64,000 nucleotides of DNA from Chitinophaga pinensis (GCA_945902745.1 CAMDNE010000015.1:1-64000); one strand, 5' to 3'; positions 1-8,672 are shown, counted from the first letter of the stretch. Notes: generated from the sequence alone by a model not told the origin. A program made the numbers and translations.

Positions 1-227
1 GTTCCAGTGGGTAACGAAAGAGTCTTTAAATCAATCGCAATTGAAGACGCAGATCCACTAAGACTGCTGTAATCAACCTTAATATAAATTCCCTTTGCCG
101 TTCCAATTGTTGTGGTAGAAGCAGAACTCAAGGTAAAAGATCCGCTCAAGGTATTAAAAGTCAGTTTTATACTTTTGTTAATAGTATCCGTTACAATCTT
201 GGTATCTAAGAAATTAAAATCCGCCAT
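1..227 (-). CDS. Hypothetical protein, N-terminal part (cut by window edge)
   Basis: An open frame begins with ATG at 227 on the minus strand and runs off the left edge without a stop, giving about 75 residues. The visible peptide starts MADFNFLDTKIV and is rich in Thr, Ser and short hydrophobic stretches. It has no signal peptide, membrane segment or motif I recognise. Its regular alternation of polar and hydrophobic residues would suit a beta-rich protein, but that is inference. The gene is real in the sense that its frame is fully open and begins at a good ATG. Its function is unknown, and its remaining length lies outside the window. Confidence 0.55.
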   Translation of the reverse strand, partial: MADFNFLDTKIVTDTINKSIKLTFNTLSGSFTLSSASTTTIGTAKGIYIKVDYSSLSGSASSIAIDLKTLSLPTG

Positions 228-340
228 AATATGTTTTTTAAAGGTTAAATATAGTAAACTACGTTCAGTAAGTCAAATGGTTACATCAGATTTTTTTCTT
301 TTTACAAATTGTTTATATTGTCGCAGTATTATGGGCTGTA

Positions 341-457
341 ATGAGTTATGAAGTGAGAAGTTCATTTGCAGTTGCTTTTTCTTCTTTTTTCCTTATTCCA
401 TCGGTTGTTTTCGTTTTCCTATTTTGGACAAAAGACATTAAAAATAAATTGTCTTAG
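341..457 (+). CDS. Possible small two-helix membrane protein, 5' end unclear
   Basis: The frame ending at TAG 455-457 encodes two hydrophobic stretches (around IVYIVAVLWAV and FFLIPSVVFVFLFW) separated by a short charged loop and followed by the polar tail TKDIKNKLS, a plausible small membrane protein. The only ATG in this frame is at 341, inside the first hydrophobic stretch, so that start would remove half of helix one. A better-placed ATG at 277 lies in another frame and is joined to this one only across a run of seven T (291-297). The gene could therefore be frameshifted, use a rare start codon, or be chance. No family is recognised. Confidence 0.3.
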   Translation: MSYEVRSSFAVAFSSFFLIPSVVFVFLFWTKDIKNKLS

Positions 458-464
458 TTGCCTG

Positions 465-1154
465 TCAAACATTTGTTTCACCATTTTCATCGGTTGTCAG
501 TATTTCACTCATGAGATTGAAAAAAGGTCGCACTGATTGAAATGTTTCGTTAACGATTTTTACAAAGTCTGCTGAAATAACTTCTTGATCGGTAAAATTG
601 TGTCTTAAAATGAATTGTTTGTGTCTAATTAATTCGATTGCCTCATGTTCTTTATTGAATCCTCGTGGTGCTGTGAGCACTTTATTACCGCTTAAATTTC
701 CAAAATTTTCTTGAATTTTTTTTGATTTCAAAATAGCATTCCATTCCTCAAAATTGTGTTCAATATCTTGTCTGATTCGTTTTAGATCGTCCGCATTTGG
801 ATTAAAAAAACCACACGCTAAATAATTATTTCCTGGTGAAATGTTTAAATAATACCCGCCTCTTTTTAATTTTGTTGCTCGACGAAAACCAGCTGCAAAT
901 CTTGTTTTAAAAGGTGCTTTATCTTTACTAAAACGAACATCATTATAAATTCGATACAAACACTTCTTGGCCGATTCATTTTCCAAGTGATCGTGTTTAT
1001 TCATTTCAATTAAAAGCTGTCCAACAAAATAGCATATGTTGTCGTATCCAAGTATATATGCGTCTTTATGGTCATTAAACCATTCGCGATTGTTGTTTTT
1101 AGCTAACTCTTCTAAGAATTTAAGCGTTGATGGTTGAATTGTTACGAAACTCAT
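465..1154 (-). CDS. DUF2461 / TIGR02453 family protein
   Basis: This 229-residue protein matches the DUF2461 family in length and layout. It has an N-terminal FLEELAKNNNREWFNDHK block (about residues 13-30) and the central LYRIYNDVRFSKDKAPFKT block (about 66-84), which are family hallmarks. No signal peptide or membrane helix is visible, so it should be cytoplasmic. The biochemical role of DUF2461 is not established. The gene lies 23 bp downstream of the SpoIIE-type phosphatase gene on the same strand and is probably co-transcribed with it. The ATG at 1154 gives the expected N-terminus. Confidence 0.85.
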   Translation of the reverse strand: MSFVTIQPSTLKFLEELAKNNNREWFNDHKDAYILGYDNICYFVGQLLIEMNKHDHLENESAKKCLYRIYNDVRFSKDKAPFKTRFAAGFRRATKLKRGGYYLNISPGNNYLACGFFNPNADDLKRIRQDIEHNFEEWNAILKSKKIQENFGNLSGNKVLTAPRGFNKEHEAIELIRHKQFILRHNFTDQEVISADFVKIVNETFQSVRPFFNLMSEILTTDENGETNV

Positions 1155-1177
1155 TGAGGTAATTAGTTAGAATAAAA

Positions 1178-2569
1178 TTAAAGTCGAATTCCAATTACTA
1201 AGATATCATCAATTTGTTCAGTACCACTTTTCCAATCTTCGATAAATATATCGAGATAATTTTCTTGGTCTGACATCGATAAGTCTTGTATTTCAACTAT
1301 GATTTCTTTGAATTTTTTGGTGGTTAATTTTTTACCAGTTTCTCCATTAAAAGTATCTGCATATCCATCGGTACAAAGATAAAATGTATCTCCTTTATTC
1401 AATGAAATTTCGTGACTTTCGAAAAACTGATCGTCTTCTGTAAATCCACCTATTGCTTTTTTTGTCGCCTTGATTTCCTCAACTATTTTACTCCCTTTTT
1501 TAATAATCCAAAAAGGTCTATTAGCACCGGTAAAATTCACGACTCTGTTCTCATTATCTATAGAGCAAAGTGCAAGGTCCAAACCGTCTCGAGTCGATTC
1601 TTCGTTTTGTTCTGATTGTTTCAAAGACGTTTTAATACCATAATTCAAAAGTCTAAGTATTTCAGATAGATTCGAACTTTGACCTACTGCTTCATTTAAT
1701 TTTTCTGAAGCAATCATGCTCATAAATGCTCCTGGGACGCCATGACCTGTGCAATCAACAGCGGCAATAAAAATAGTATTGTGTTTTTTTGCAAAAAAGT
1801 AAAAGTCCCCACTAACAATATCTTTGGGTTTGTAAAGTGCAAAACTTTCAGGTAGTGAAGTATAAATATCTTGTTTGTCTGGAAGTATAGCTTGTTGAAT
1901 GCGCTGGGCATAATTGATACTATCTGTAATTTCTTTGTTTTTAATTTCAATGAGCGTTTTTTGAATTTCTAATTGTTCATTTGTTGCAGCAAGAGCGAGT
2001 CGTGCAATGATTTCTTTTTTCGTTAAAACATACCGAGATTGGATTAAAACAATAGAGATAATCCCAACAGTTAGAACAAGGAATCCCCCATTTATTAATA
2101 TTTCTTGAGAACTTAAAGTACTGTTATATTGAAAAAATAAAATGTTCATTACAAGAGAGATTCCAACTATCAAAATAGTCCAAATTGGTTTCCATAACAC
2201 GAGCATTCCAGCGCCAATTAGAAGTGCAATATAGGCAAATGCATGTTTCTGTAAGGTAGGAACATCCATTACACTCCACATGTAAGCATTTTGAAGTGAA
2301 ATCCCTAAGAATGGAAAAAGAATTAAAACCTCAGTACTAAGTTTGATTTTCTTACGAAAAATCACAGCAATTAATGTCAAAGCGGTAACAGAAAGACGAA
2401 TAACAAAAAAGATTTGCCAATAGCTTGGAATTGTAAAATAATCAGCTACAAACCAAATAGGATTGAGAATAATTGCTACCCAACAAACTATAATATGATG
2501 TTTCGTTGCAATACGATTTAATTCACTTTTCCAATCGACATTAATATTTATTTTAGTGGAAGAAGACAT
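1178..2569 (-). CDS. Membrane-anchored SpoIIE/PP2C-type serine phosphatase
   Basis: The 463-residue protein has an N-terminal block of about six hydrophobic helices (roughly residues 25-180), then a short coiled-coil linker (about 190-228) with the NYAQRIQQAILP signature. A SpoIIE-type PP2C domain follows to the C-terminus. Its metal-binding core is visible as SGDFYFF and DCTGHGVPGAFMS. Such proteins dephosphorylate Ser/Thr on partner proteins such as anti-sigma antagonists, but no such partner is encoded nearby, so the substrate is unknown. The membrane block lacks a recognisable ligand-binding domain. It is followed on the same strand by the DUF2461 gene. A second, much larger SpoIIE protein lies near 23-27 kb. 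Confidence 0.85.
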   Translation of the reverse strand: MSSSTKININVDWKSELNRIATKHHIIVCWVAIILNPIWFVADYFTIPSYWQIFFVIRLSVTALTLIAVIFRKKIKLSTEVLILFPFLGISLQNAYMWSVMDVPTLQKHAFAYIALLIGAGMLVLWKPIWTILIVGISLVMNILFFQYNSTLSSQEILINGGFLVLTVGIISIVLIQSRYVLTKKEIIARLALAATNEQLEIQKTLIEIKNKEITDSINYAQRIQQAILPDKQDIYTSLPESFALYKPKDIVSGDFYFFAKKHNTIFIAAVDCTGHGVPGAFMSMIASEKLNEAVGQSSNLSEILRLLNYGIKTSLKQSEQNEESTRDGLDLALCSIDNENRVVNFTGANRPFWIIKKGSKIVEEIKATKKAIGGFTEDDQFFESHEISLNKGDTFYLCTDGYADTFNGETGKKLTTKKFKEIIVEIQDLSMSDQENYLDIFIEDWKSGTEQIDDILVIGIRL

Positions 2570-2648
2570 TATATAGGATTTTGTAAACTTGTTTCGAGGT
2601 TAATTTACACATTTTTATTTTTATCGAATCATTCTTGTATTGAACACA

Positions 2649-2678
2649 TGTTTAACATTTTAATAAAAAATTTAAACA
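2649..2678. promoter_or_regulatory. Candidate operator, inverted repeat with 14-nt spacer
   Basis: TGTTTAAC at 2649-2656 and TTTAAACA at 2671-2678 form an inverted repeat with one mismatch, separated by exactly 14 nt. The half-sites start 22 bp apart, about two helical turns. The same arrangement occurs twice in front of the crtI operon (22822-22851 and 22857-22886). The site lies directly upstream of a TATATTTG -7 element, where bound protein would cover the -33 region. The adjacent MerR/CarH-like regulator is the obvious candidate ligand; that assignment is inference. Confidence 0.55.
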
Positions 2679-2684
2679 ATATAC

Positions 2685-2692
2685 TATATTTG
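2685..2692 (+). promoter_or_regulatory. Candidate -7 promoter element of carotenoid operon 1
   Basis: TATATTTG fits the Bacteroidota -7 consensus TAnnTTTG. It ends 43 nt before the first codon of the operon and 6 nt after the inverted-repeat operator begins to clear. No clear TTG -33 element is seen, because that region is taken up by the operator. Confidence 0.45.
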
Positions 2693-2735
2693 TTGTTTGG
2701 TATAAATAGACTTCAAATATAAATAAATCAGTTTC

Positions 2736-3368
2736 TTGAAATCATTCGTTAAAATATTAATAAGTATACAATTGTTGTTTTTAACAATTGGATTCGTTGG
2801 TTTTTTTACCTCGTATGAATTAATTTTTAAAGGATTATCAATTTACAATTTGTTATTGACTTTTATATTGGTAACGATTTCTTTTTATACTGAAATGCCT
2901 CAATTTTTAAAAACATTTGGATTAGTTTTTTTGTTAGGATTCACTGCTGAACAAATTGGCGTTCACTCTGGTTTATTGTTTGGGAATTATTCTTATTCTA
3001 ACCATCTTGGAATATCTTTTTACAATGTCCCACTTATTATTGGAATTAATTGGTCTATATTAAGTATTGGAGCATGGCATATATGTAAAAAATTACATCG
3101 TAATAAATGGGTGAACATTTTTGCTGCAAGTTTGTTAATGGTATTATTTGATATTGTTATGGAGCCAACAGCTATAGATTTGAATTATTGGAAATGGACA
3201 GATGGTTCCATACCAATTTATAATTATGTTTCTTGGTTCTTAATTAGTTTTCCTGCAGTTTTTATTTGCAGTAAATTTCAAACTGAATATTCCGGAATTT
3301 CCAAAACAGTTTTTATTTCGCAATCGCTTTTTTTTGCATTTTTAAGTTTTAAAATAGTATGGTTATAG
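2736..3368 (+). CDS. cruF: CruF-like carotenoid biosynthesis membrane protein (PF04240)
   Basis: This 210-residue protein has about seven hydrophobic helices and matches the carotenoid biosynthesis protein family that includes CruF, a carotenoid 1',2'-hydratase. The family features seen are GLLFGNYSYSNHLG in the middle, the conserved MEPTAIDLNYWKW block, and glycine/aromatic residues in between. The expected role is adding water to the psi end of a monocyclic carotene such as gamma-carotene, in the inner membrane. The start is a TTG; no ATG exists upstream in frame, and this start gives a sensible first helix. It is the first gene of the operon and overlaps crtZ by 10 bp. CruF is a family-level call, because other family members have unknown reactions. 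Confidence 0.7.
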   Translation: MKSFVKILISIQLLFLTIGFVGFFTSYELIFKGLSIYNLLLTFILVTISFYTEMPQFLKTFGLVFLLGFTAEQIGVHSGLLFGNYSYSNHLGISFYNVPLIIGINWSILSIGAWHICKKLHRNKWVNIFAASLLMVLFDIVMEPTAIDLNYWKWTDGSIPIYNYVSWFLISFPAVFICSKFQTEYSGISKTVFISQSLFFAFLSFKIVWL

Positions 3369-3823
3369 GTATTATCGTGATTGCAATCACATTTTTCGGA
3401 ATGGAAGCTGTGGCATGGTTTGCGCATAAATACATAATGCATGGATTCGGTTGGTTTATCCACAAGGACCATCATGTAAAGAACACTAACAAATCAGAAA
3501 AGAATGATTTGTTTTTTCTGATTTTTGCCATTCCTAGTTGGTTGAATATAATGTTTGGATTGATTTATTCAAACTATATCTGTGTATTTATAGGAATAGG
3601 AATTCTACTTTACGGTATTTGTTATTTATTGGTTCATGATATTTTTATTCATCAACGATTAAAATTCTTTCGTCGAGCAAATAAAAGTTATTTTAAAGCA
3701 ATTCGTTTTGCACACAAAATACATCATAAGCATACAGAAAAAGAAAATGGTGAATGCTTCGGAATGTTATATGTTCCAAGGAAATATTATATTAAAGCAA
3801 AACAAGAACTAACAAAAAAATGA
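3359..3823 (+). CDS. crtZ: Beta-carotene 3-hydroxylase (CrtZ type)
   Basis: The 154-residue membrane protein carries the full di-iron histidine set of the CrtZ/fatty acid hydroxylase superfamily: H23-x4-H28, H35-x2-H38-H39, H93-x4-H98 and H119-x2-H122-H123. CrtZ hydroxylates the beta-ionone ring at C-3, giving zeaxanthin-type or 3-hydroxy monocyclic carotenoids. Length and spacing are normal for bacterial CrtZ. The start codon lies within the end of the upstream cruF-like gene, and the stop overlaps the start of the cyclase gene, so translational coupling is likely. Confidence 0.92.
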   Translation: MVIGIIVIAITFFGMEAVAWFAHKYIMHGFGWFIHKDHHVKNTNKSEKNDLFFLIFAIPSWLNIMFGLIYSNYICVFIGIGILLYGICYLLVHDIFIHQRLKFFRRANKSYFKAIRFAHKIHHKHTEKENGECFGMLYVPRKYYIKAKQELTKK

Positions 3824-4506
3824 GCTTATATCTCTGGATAAATTGCTTTGTAATGGGGACTCTTTTTCTGTCTTTTGATAAAAAAGTGGCCTTTTACAAG
3901 AAATTTAAATCGTTGTTTTTTTCCATTTTGATTGTGGCTAGCATCTTTATCCCTTGGGATATTTGGTTTGCTTACAAGGGAATTTGGGGATTCAACAATG
4001 AATATTTATTAGGTATATATTTCTTGAGGTTACCTTTGGAAGAATGGTTGTTTTTTATAACTGTCCCATTTTCGTGTGTCTTCATACATTATGTTTTGAA
4101 AGCTTATTTTAAAAACCCAATTCAATTGCGCTATACAACTATATTTTGGTATGTATTATCTGTTTTTTTATTGATAGTTGGTATTTTGCATTATGATCAG
4201 CTTTATACGTTCACTGTATTTACTCTCTGTTCTATAGCAATTGGAATTATAACGTTTATAAATTCCAATTTCATGAAAGATTTTTTGAGGACATATCTTG
4301 TTTGTTTCATTCCGTTTATAATTGTTAATGGAATTTTAACGGGTAGTTTGACCGAAAAACCAATAGTATGGTATAATGAAGATCAAATTATTGGATGGAG
4401 AATTGGCACTATTCCAATAGAAGATAGTGTTTACAATATGCTCTTGGTTGTCTTAGTTACTTTTTTTATCACATATTTTCAATCTAAAAAAACTTCTTCA
4501 AAATGA
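3820..4506 (+). CDS. crtYcd: Fused heterodimer-type lycopene cyclase (CrtYc-CrtYd)
   Basis: The 228-residue protein has about seven membrane helices and two homologous halves. The first half has the PLEEWLFF motif (P72, E74, E75) and the second the matching PIEDSVYN motif (P199, E201, D202). This is the fused CrtYc/CrtYd lycopene cyclase seen in flavobacteria and archaea, which cyclises one or both ends of lycopene to beta rings without the FAD fold of CrtY/CrtL. The gene overlaps crtZ by 4 bp and the regulator gene by 4 bp. Whether it makes gamma- or beta-carotene cannot be read from the sequence. A CruF-like partner hints at a monocyclic product. Confidence 0.9.
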   Translation: MSLYLWINCFVMGTLFLSFDKKVAFYKKFKSLFFSILIVASIFIPWDIWFAYKGIWGFNNEYLLGIYFLRLPLEEWLFFITVPFSCVFIHYVLKAYFKNPIQLRYTTIFWYVLSVFLLIVGILHYDQLYTFTVFTLCSIAIGIITFINSNFMKDFLRTYLVCFIPFIIVNGILTGSLTEKPIVWYNEDQIIGWRIGTIPIEDSVYNMLLVVLVTFFITYFQSKKTSSK

Positions 4507-5402
4507 GAACATATTCGATAAAAGAATTAGAAAATATTTCGGGAACAAAGGCACACACTATTAGAATTTGGGAGCAAAGGTATAATTTACTTTCACCTCA
4601 ACGAACTCAGACAGGTATTCGATTTTACAATAATGACGACTTAAAAAAAATACTATCAACCGTTGTTTTAATTAAAGCTGGATTAAAAATTTCTAAAATT
4701 GCGCAATTATCTCCTGATAATATGCACTTGGAGCTAGCGAAGATTAATGATTCTACAATTATTTCAGATTTAAAAATTGAATTAGTAATATCGAATTTAT
4801 TGGAAGCTGGACTTTCGTATGATGAAGCAAAAATAAATATTGAATTTGAAAAATTTAATGCAATTTCCGATACGGTTACATTATTCAAACAAGTTATTTA
4901 TCCTTTACTAGTAAGGATTGGTATGATGTGGGGTGTAGATGACATCAATACATTACAAGAACATTTTATATCTAATTGCATTCGTCAAAAGCTTTTGCAT
5001 GAATTGAATAATCTACCAATCCCAAATAGCAATGATGACCAAATAGTTTTGTTTTTGCCAGAAAATGAAACACATGAAATTGGCTTATTATTCTCAAATT
5101 ATCTTTTAAGGAAAGCCAATATAAAAACCATCTATTTAGGACAACAAGTTCCAGTCACAAATCTCATCCCTTTTATCAAAGAACAAAAAATTAAAAAAGC
5201 AATTGGTTTTATTTCAATTTTCCCCGGTGAAGACAAACTAAATAGAATTTTGAATACGCTATCTAAAGAATGTTCAAAAACTGATTTTTATTGGAACAGT
5301 TCAGTCGTGAATACAGTAATTATTCAAAAAATGAAAAATCATCACATATTAAAGAATATGGAGGATATTCAGGAAAAAATAATTGATTCTTTAAAAGGCT
5401 AA
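4503..5402 (+). CDS. MerR-family regulator with B12-binding domain (CarH/LitR-like)
   Basis: This 299-residue protein has an N-terminal MerR winged helix (residues 2-70, with the IRIWEQRYNLLSPQRT recognition region), a four-helix B12-cap domain (about 85-170) and a Rossmann-like cobalamin domain (about 178-290). The cap shows W143-x9-E153-H154, the CarH signature that packs around adenosylcobalamin. The Rossmann part shows E189-x-H191-x2-G194, with H191 the predicted cobalt ligand. CarH proteins repress carotenoid genes in the dark and release DNA on light. The residue after W143 is Gly, whereas Thermus CarH has a His there that becomes a second cobalt ligand after photolysis, so light chemistry may differ. 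It is the last gene of carotenoid operon 1 and may regulate itself. Confidence 0.88.
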   Translation: MRTYSIKELENISGTKAHTIRIWEQRYNLLSPQRTQTGIRFYNNDDLKKILSTVVLIKAGLKISKIAQLSPDNMHLELAKINDSTIISDLKIELVISNLLEAGLSYDEAKINIEFEKFNAISDTVTLFKQVIYPLLVRIGMMWGVDDINTLQEHFISNCIRQKLLHELNNLPIPNSNDDQIVLFLPENETHEIGLLFSNYLLRKANIKTIYLGQQVPVTNLIPFIKEQKIKKAIGFISIFPGEDKLNRILNTLSKECSKTDFYWNSSVVNTVIIQKMKNHHILKNMEDIQEKIIDSLKG

Positions 5403-5429
5403 ACGAAAAATATCAAATCTTTTTACTTT

Positions 5430-6173
5430 TTATATTCCTCTCACATCTTTCTCCTCAATCAAAACCTTTTGCCCGTCTTGCAACATCACTTCTCTTTTGG
5501 ATTTGGTGAATGTTAGTAATTCTACTTTTGTACCTTCCTTGAGCTCTAATTGTGCTTTTTCCCCAAGATCATTCATGTAAGTTGGGATTGTTTTCTGCGT
5601 CACAATTGCGAAACGTTCGGAAGTTAAATAGGTGCTTGATGTATTTGTTGCAACCAAGAACGCGAGTAAAAACACCGTTTCTCCAAAAAGCAACATGAAA
5701 TGAAACCGCTTCCAAGAATTGTTTTTCATTTTGAATAAAAGAAAAATAGAAATTCCCATCAAGATGCTGATTAAGATTGAAAGAATTGCCCAAGTTGTTG
5801 GTCCAACACTATAAATTAAGCGTTGTAAACCATTTGTATGCGGCGCCCATATACTGGTGTCATTTAATTTTTTGTAGCACAATTCAATGTTGGCTGGTGC
5901 TTCGCTATCTCTCGGCGAAAGTTTTAAAACGCGCTCGTACGCCCAAATTGCTTCACCATATGATTTGTTTTGATAATAACAATTTCCAAGGTTGTAATAG
6001 GCAGCAACATTGTTTTGTTCTTGCTGAATTACTTGATTGAACAAGTTAATCGCTTGAGTGATTTTTTTATCGTTTGCAGCTTTCAATCCTTGATCAAATA
6101 AATCGGAAGAATAGGAGTGAAGCGCACAAAGTGAACTCACTAAAACAATAATGAGGCGTTTTAATCTACTCAT
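5430..6173 (-). CDS. batE: Bat operon TPR protein BatE
   Basis: The 247-residue protein begins with a signal peptide or anchor, followed by two to three tetratricopeptide repeats (about residues 25-105, including AAYYNLGNCYYQ and AIWAYERVLKLSPRDSEA). Two membrane helices follow near 130-175, and then a C-terminal SH3-like segment. This is the standard layout of BatE in Bacteroidota. It acts in the cell envelope with the other Bat proteins; Bat loss impairs aerotolerance in Bacteroides, but the exact function is unknown. It overlaps batD by 4 bp and is the last gene of the operon. Its 3' end faces the regulator gene, leaving only 27 bp. Confidence 0.85.
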   Translation of the reverse strand: MSRLKRLIIVLVSSLCALHSYSSDLFDQGLKAANDKKITQAINLFNQVIQQEQNNVAAYYNLGNCYYQNKSYGEAIWAYERVLKLSPRDSEAPANIELCYKKLNDTSIWAPHTNGLQRLIYSVGPTTWAILSILISILMGISIFLLFKMKNNSWKRFHFMLLFGETVFLLAFLVATNTSSTYLTSERFAIVTQKTIPTYMNDLGEKAQLELKEGTKVELLTFTKSKREVMLQDGQKVLIEEKDVRGI

Positions 6174-7897
6174 GAATGCATGATTGAATGCGTAATTTGC
6201 TTCGCTGAAACGATGAGTGTATCTCGGTCTTCCTCGTTGATTCCAAGACCATAACGTGCTTGTTCACAGGTAGCCAATAAATTACTTAAAGCGGTTATTT
6301 TGTTTGGATTGATGTCGCGTTCCTTTAAGTGTCTGAAAATCTCAGAACTACTTAAAATCACTGTATCATCACCATTCAAAAACAAGGATAAGGAGCGTTG
6401 AACGCCTTTTTCAATGTAACTGAAATAGTTTGTGTAATCCCTTTGAGAAAGTGCTTTTTCCGCTTCAGAAAATAAATTTTGAACGGCAATTTGGGCATTT
6501 TGTTTTGCAACTTTTTGAGAACCAGTTGTGGTGTTTTCTTCTTTTTTCCGCATCCATAAACCAAAAATGAGCGCTAGTACTAGGGGAGAAGAAACGCCAA
6601 TCCAAAAGCTTTTTTGATTGAAATTTAATGTTTGATTAGATAAATTACCGCTATCGCGACGCAATGGAAAGACTTCCTCTTGAAGTTGATTTTGAGGCAA
6701 TGAAGCGATGTCATCCGTTCCTTGTTTGAATTTACTATTTTTCTCGATTACCAAAAGATCACTTTTAGTACTTATAGAGCAATACTTTTCTTTGTTCGGA
6801 TCGAAATACGAGATGCGTGTTTCAGGCAGTGTTTGCTGTCCAAATTTGGTGACTTGAATATTGTATTCATAGGTAATTTTTCCTTCGGCTCCTTTACTGC
6901 CAAAAACAAAATCTTCTTTGATAATTGGGTCGCCGTAAACCACAAATCCTTTCGGTAAAGATAAAGTTGGTTCTACGATGTTTTGCAAGTTTCCAACGCC
7001 CGTAACTTCTACCAAAAGTGTAAACACATCACCTTGTTTAAACGTGCCTGCTTGAACTGTTCTTGAAACATTAAATTGTCCCACACCACCAATAAAATCC
7101 TTTGGTACATTTCCTGGCAATGGTTTAATTTCAATTGTCGCACCGCTAGATGTTAAAGGCATACTTTCATATCCACGTCGCAACAGCAATTTAAACGGAT
7201 CAACTGTTATTTTGCCTGTTCCTGTAGGGAAAACTACTTTTTTATCGTACTCAAATGTGTAATATGTGAAATTTCTGATGTGTTCTTCTTCCACCATAAT
7301 GCGGGTTGAAGATCCAATATCATGTTTGTCTAATGCGCCGTTGATCGTGTATTCCTGGTAATCTTCCAGATGTGAAGGGTTGAATTGTGCATATACTTTC
7401 GCATTCAAAATCACGCATTCTCCTTCATAAATAGTAGCTTTTGATTTTTCAATCAAGGCAAATGCAGGCTGTTTAAGTTGCTTCGCTGACAATTCATTCC
7501 CAGTTGTTACACGTGCATTCTCTTTTCGAATGGTTACTGAAACTGTATTTGATTTGTAGATCTTGTTTCCTTTTTTCACATAAGCAGGACCGAATTTAAA
7601 AGTTCCAGCTTTCGGCATAGCACCCGTTTGTGAAAGGTGATAATAAGTAATCACTTTTCCGGTATTGTAATCAATTTCTTGATTCATTCCATTGGAAATA
7701 TTATAACCATGCACAAAGCCACTTGGAAAATCAATGTCGATTTCACCTTGCACATTTGACTTAATAATAATGGTCAATACTTCCCCAACTTCTGCTTCTT
7801 TCGGCTCAACTTCCAACCAAACCATTGGTTTTTGTGCAACCGCATGAAATGCTGCAAACAAAGCGATGATATGTAAAAGTGCAATTCTCATTACCAA
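6170..7897 (-). CDS. batD: Bat operon protein BatD
   Basis: The 575-residue protein has a signal peptide ending near VAQ, a long periplasmic beta-rich part built of repeated immunoglobulin-like segments (to about residue 420), one membrane helix near 430-450, and a cytoplasmic helical tail. This matches the BatD family in length and topology. BatD is thought to be an envelope component of the Bat complex. The gene overlaps both batC upstream and batE downstream by a few bases, consistent with one transcript. Confidence 0.88.
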   Translation of the reverse strand: MVMRIALLHIIALFAAFHAVAQKPMVWLEVEPKEAEVGEVLTIIIKSNVQGEIDIDFPSGFVHGYNISNGMNQEIDYNTGKVITYYHLSQTGAMPKAGTFKFGPAYVKKGNKIYKSNTVSVTIRKENARVTTGNELSAKQLKQPAFALIEKSKATIYEGECVILNAKVYAQFNPSHLEDYQEYTINGALDKHDIGSSTRIMVEEEHIRNFTYYTFEYDKKVVFPTGTGKITVDPFKLLLRRGYESMPLTSSGATIEIKPLPGNVPKDFIGGVGQFNVSRTVQAGTFKQGDVFTLLVEVTGVGNLQNIVEPTLSLPKGFVVYGDPIIKEDFVFGSKGAEGKITYEYNIQVTKFGQQTLPETRISYFDPNKEKYCSISTKSDLLVIEKNSKFKQGTDDIASLPQNQLQEEVFPLRRDSGNLSNQTLNFNQKSFWIGVSSPLVLALIFGLWMRKKEENTTTGSQKVAKQNAQIAVQNLFSEAEKALSQRDYTNYFSYIEKGVQRSLSLFLNGDDTVILSSSEIFRHLKERDINPNKITALSNLLATCEQARYGLGINEEDRDTLIVSAKQITHSIMHS

Positions 7898-8625
7898 TCT
7901 TTTCCTGATTTTATTGCGTTCCCTTCTTGTCTGCTACCACCCATTTTACGTTTGGTTTCCGCTTCAGATTTCATTAATTGATCCAACATGCGTTCGACAG
8001 ATTTATTCGGTAAACGCGATGGGTTTTTACCATCCTGTTCTTTGCCATCCTTACCGTTGTTTTTTTGGTTAGGAGAATTTTGTTGATTCTTTTGGTTTTT
8101 GTTGTCCTTCGGATTTTGCTTGTCTTTCGGATTTTGAGGTTTGTTTTGCGGCTGATTTTTATCCTTGTTGTCTTTGTTGTCCTTCGGATTTTTCTTTTGT
8201 TCGTCTTTTAACCTGCGAATGGCTTCGGATAAATTGTAACGCGTTTCCTCATCAGAAGGATTATTTCTTAGCGCTTCTTTATACGATTCAACTGCTCCTT
8301 GGTAATTTTTCCCTTTCATCCGCGAATTCCCCATATTATGATAGGATTTCGCTTTTGCTTGTTTCGATTTTTTAGAACTTGCATTTTGCTCATATATCTT
8401 TTCAGCCTTTTCAAATTCACGCGCTTTGTAAGCCGATTGACCCATTTCGTCCGATAGATCAACGTCATTTGGTGCTTTCTTTTGAGCTGATTGATAATAT
8501 TTCAATGCTTTCACATAATCCTGCTTCTTGTATGAATCACGCGCAACCTTCAGTGAATCTCTCCACTCTTGCGCTGAAACATTCATCCCAATCAAAACAA
8601 ACAATATGTAAACTTTATTCTTCAT
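7891..8625 (-). CDS. batC: Bat operon TPR protein BatC
   Basis: The 244-residue protein has a signal peptide (ending near VSA), three TPR units (about residues 22-130) and a low-complexity tail rich in Lys, Asn, Gln, Asp and Pro (about 140-205) before a short conserved end. Low-complexity K/N/Q/D tails after TPRs are usual for BatC. The protein is expected in the periplasm. It overlaps batD by 7 bp. Upstream, a gap of 93 bp with short repeats separates it from batB, the largest gap among batA to batE. Confidence 0.83.
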   Translation of the reverse strand: MKNKVYILFVLIGMNVSAQEWRDSLKVARDSYKKQDYVKALKYYQSAQKKAPNDVDLSDEMGQSAYKAREFEKAEKIYEQNASSKKSKQAKAKSYHNMGNSRMKGKNYQGAVESYKEALRNNPSDEETRYNLSEAIRRLKDEQKKNPKDNKDNKDKNQPQNKPQNPKDKQNPKDNKNQKNQQNSPNQKNNGKDGKEQDGKNPSRLPNKSVERMLDQLMKSEAETKRKMGGSRQEGNAIKSGKDW

Positions 8626-8672
8626 TATTTATTTAAACTATAAACTATCAGTTCTAAACTCCACCTCGACTA

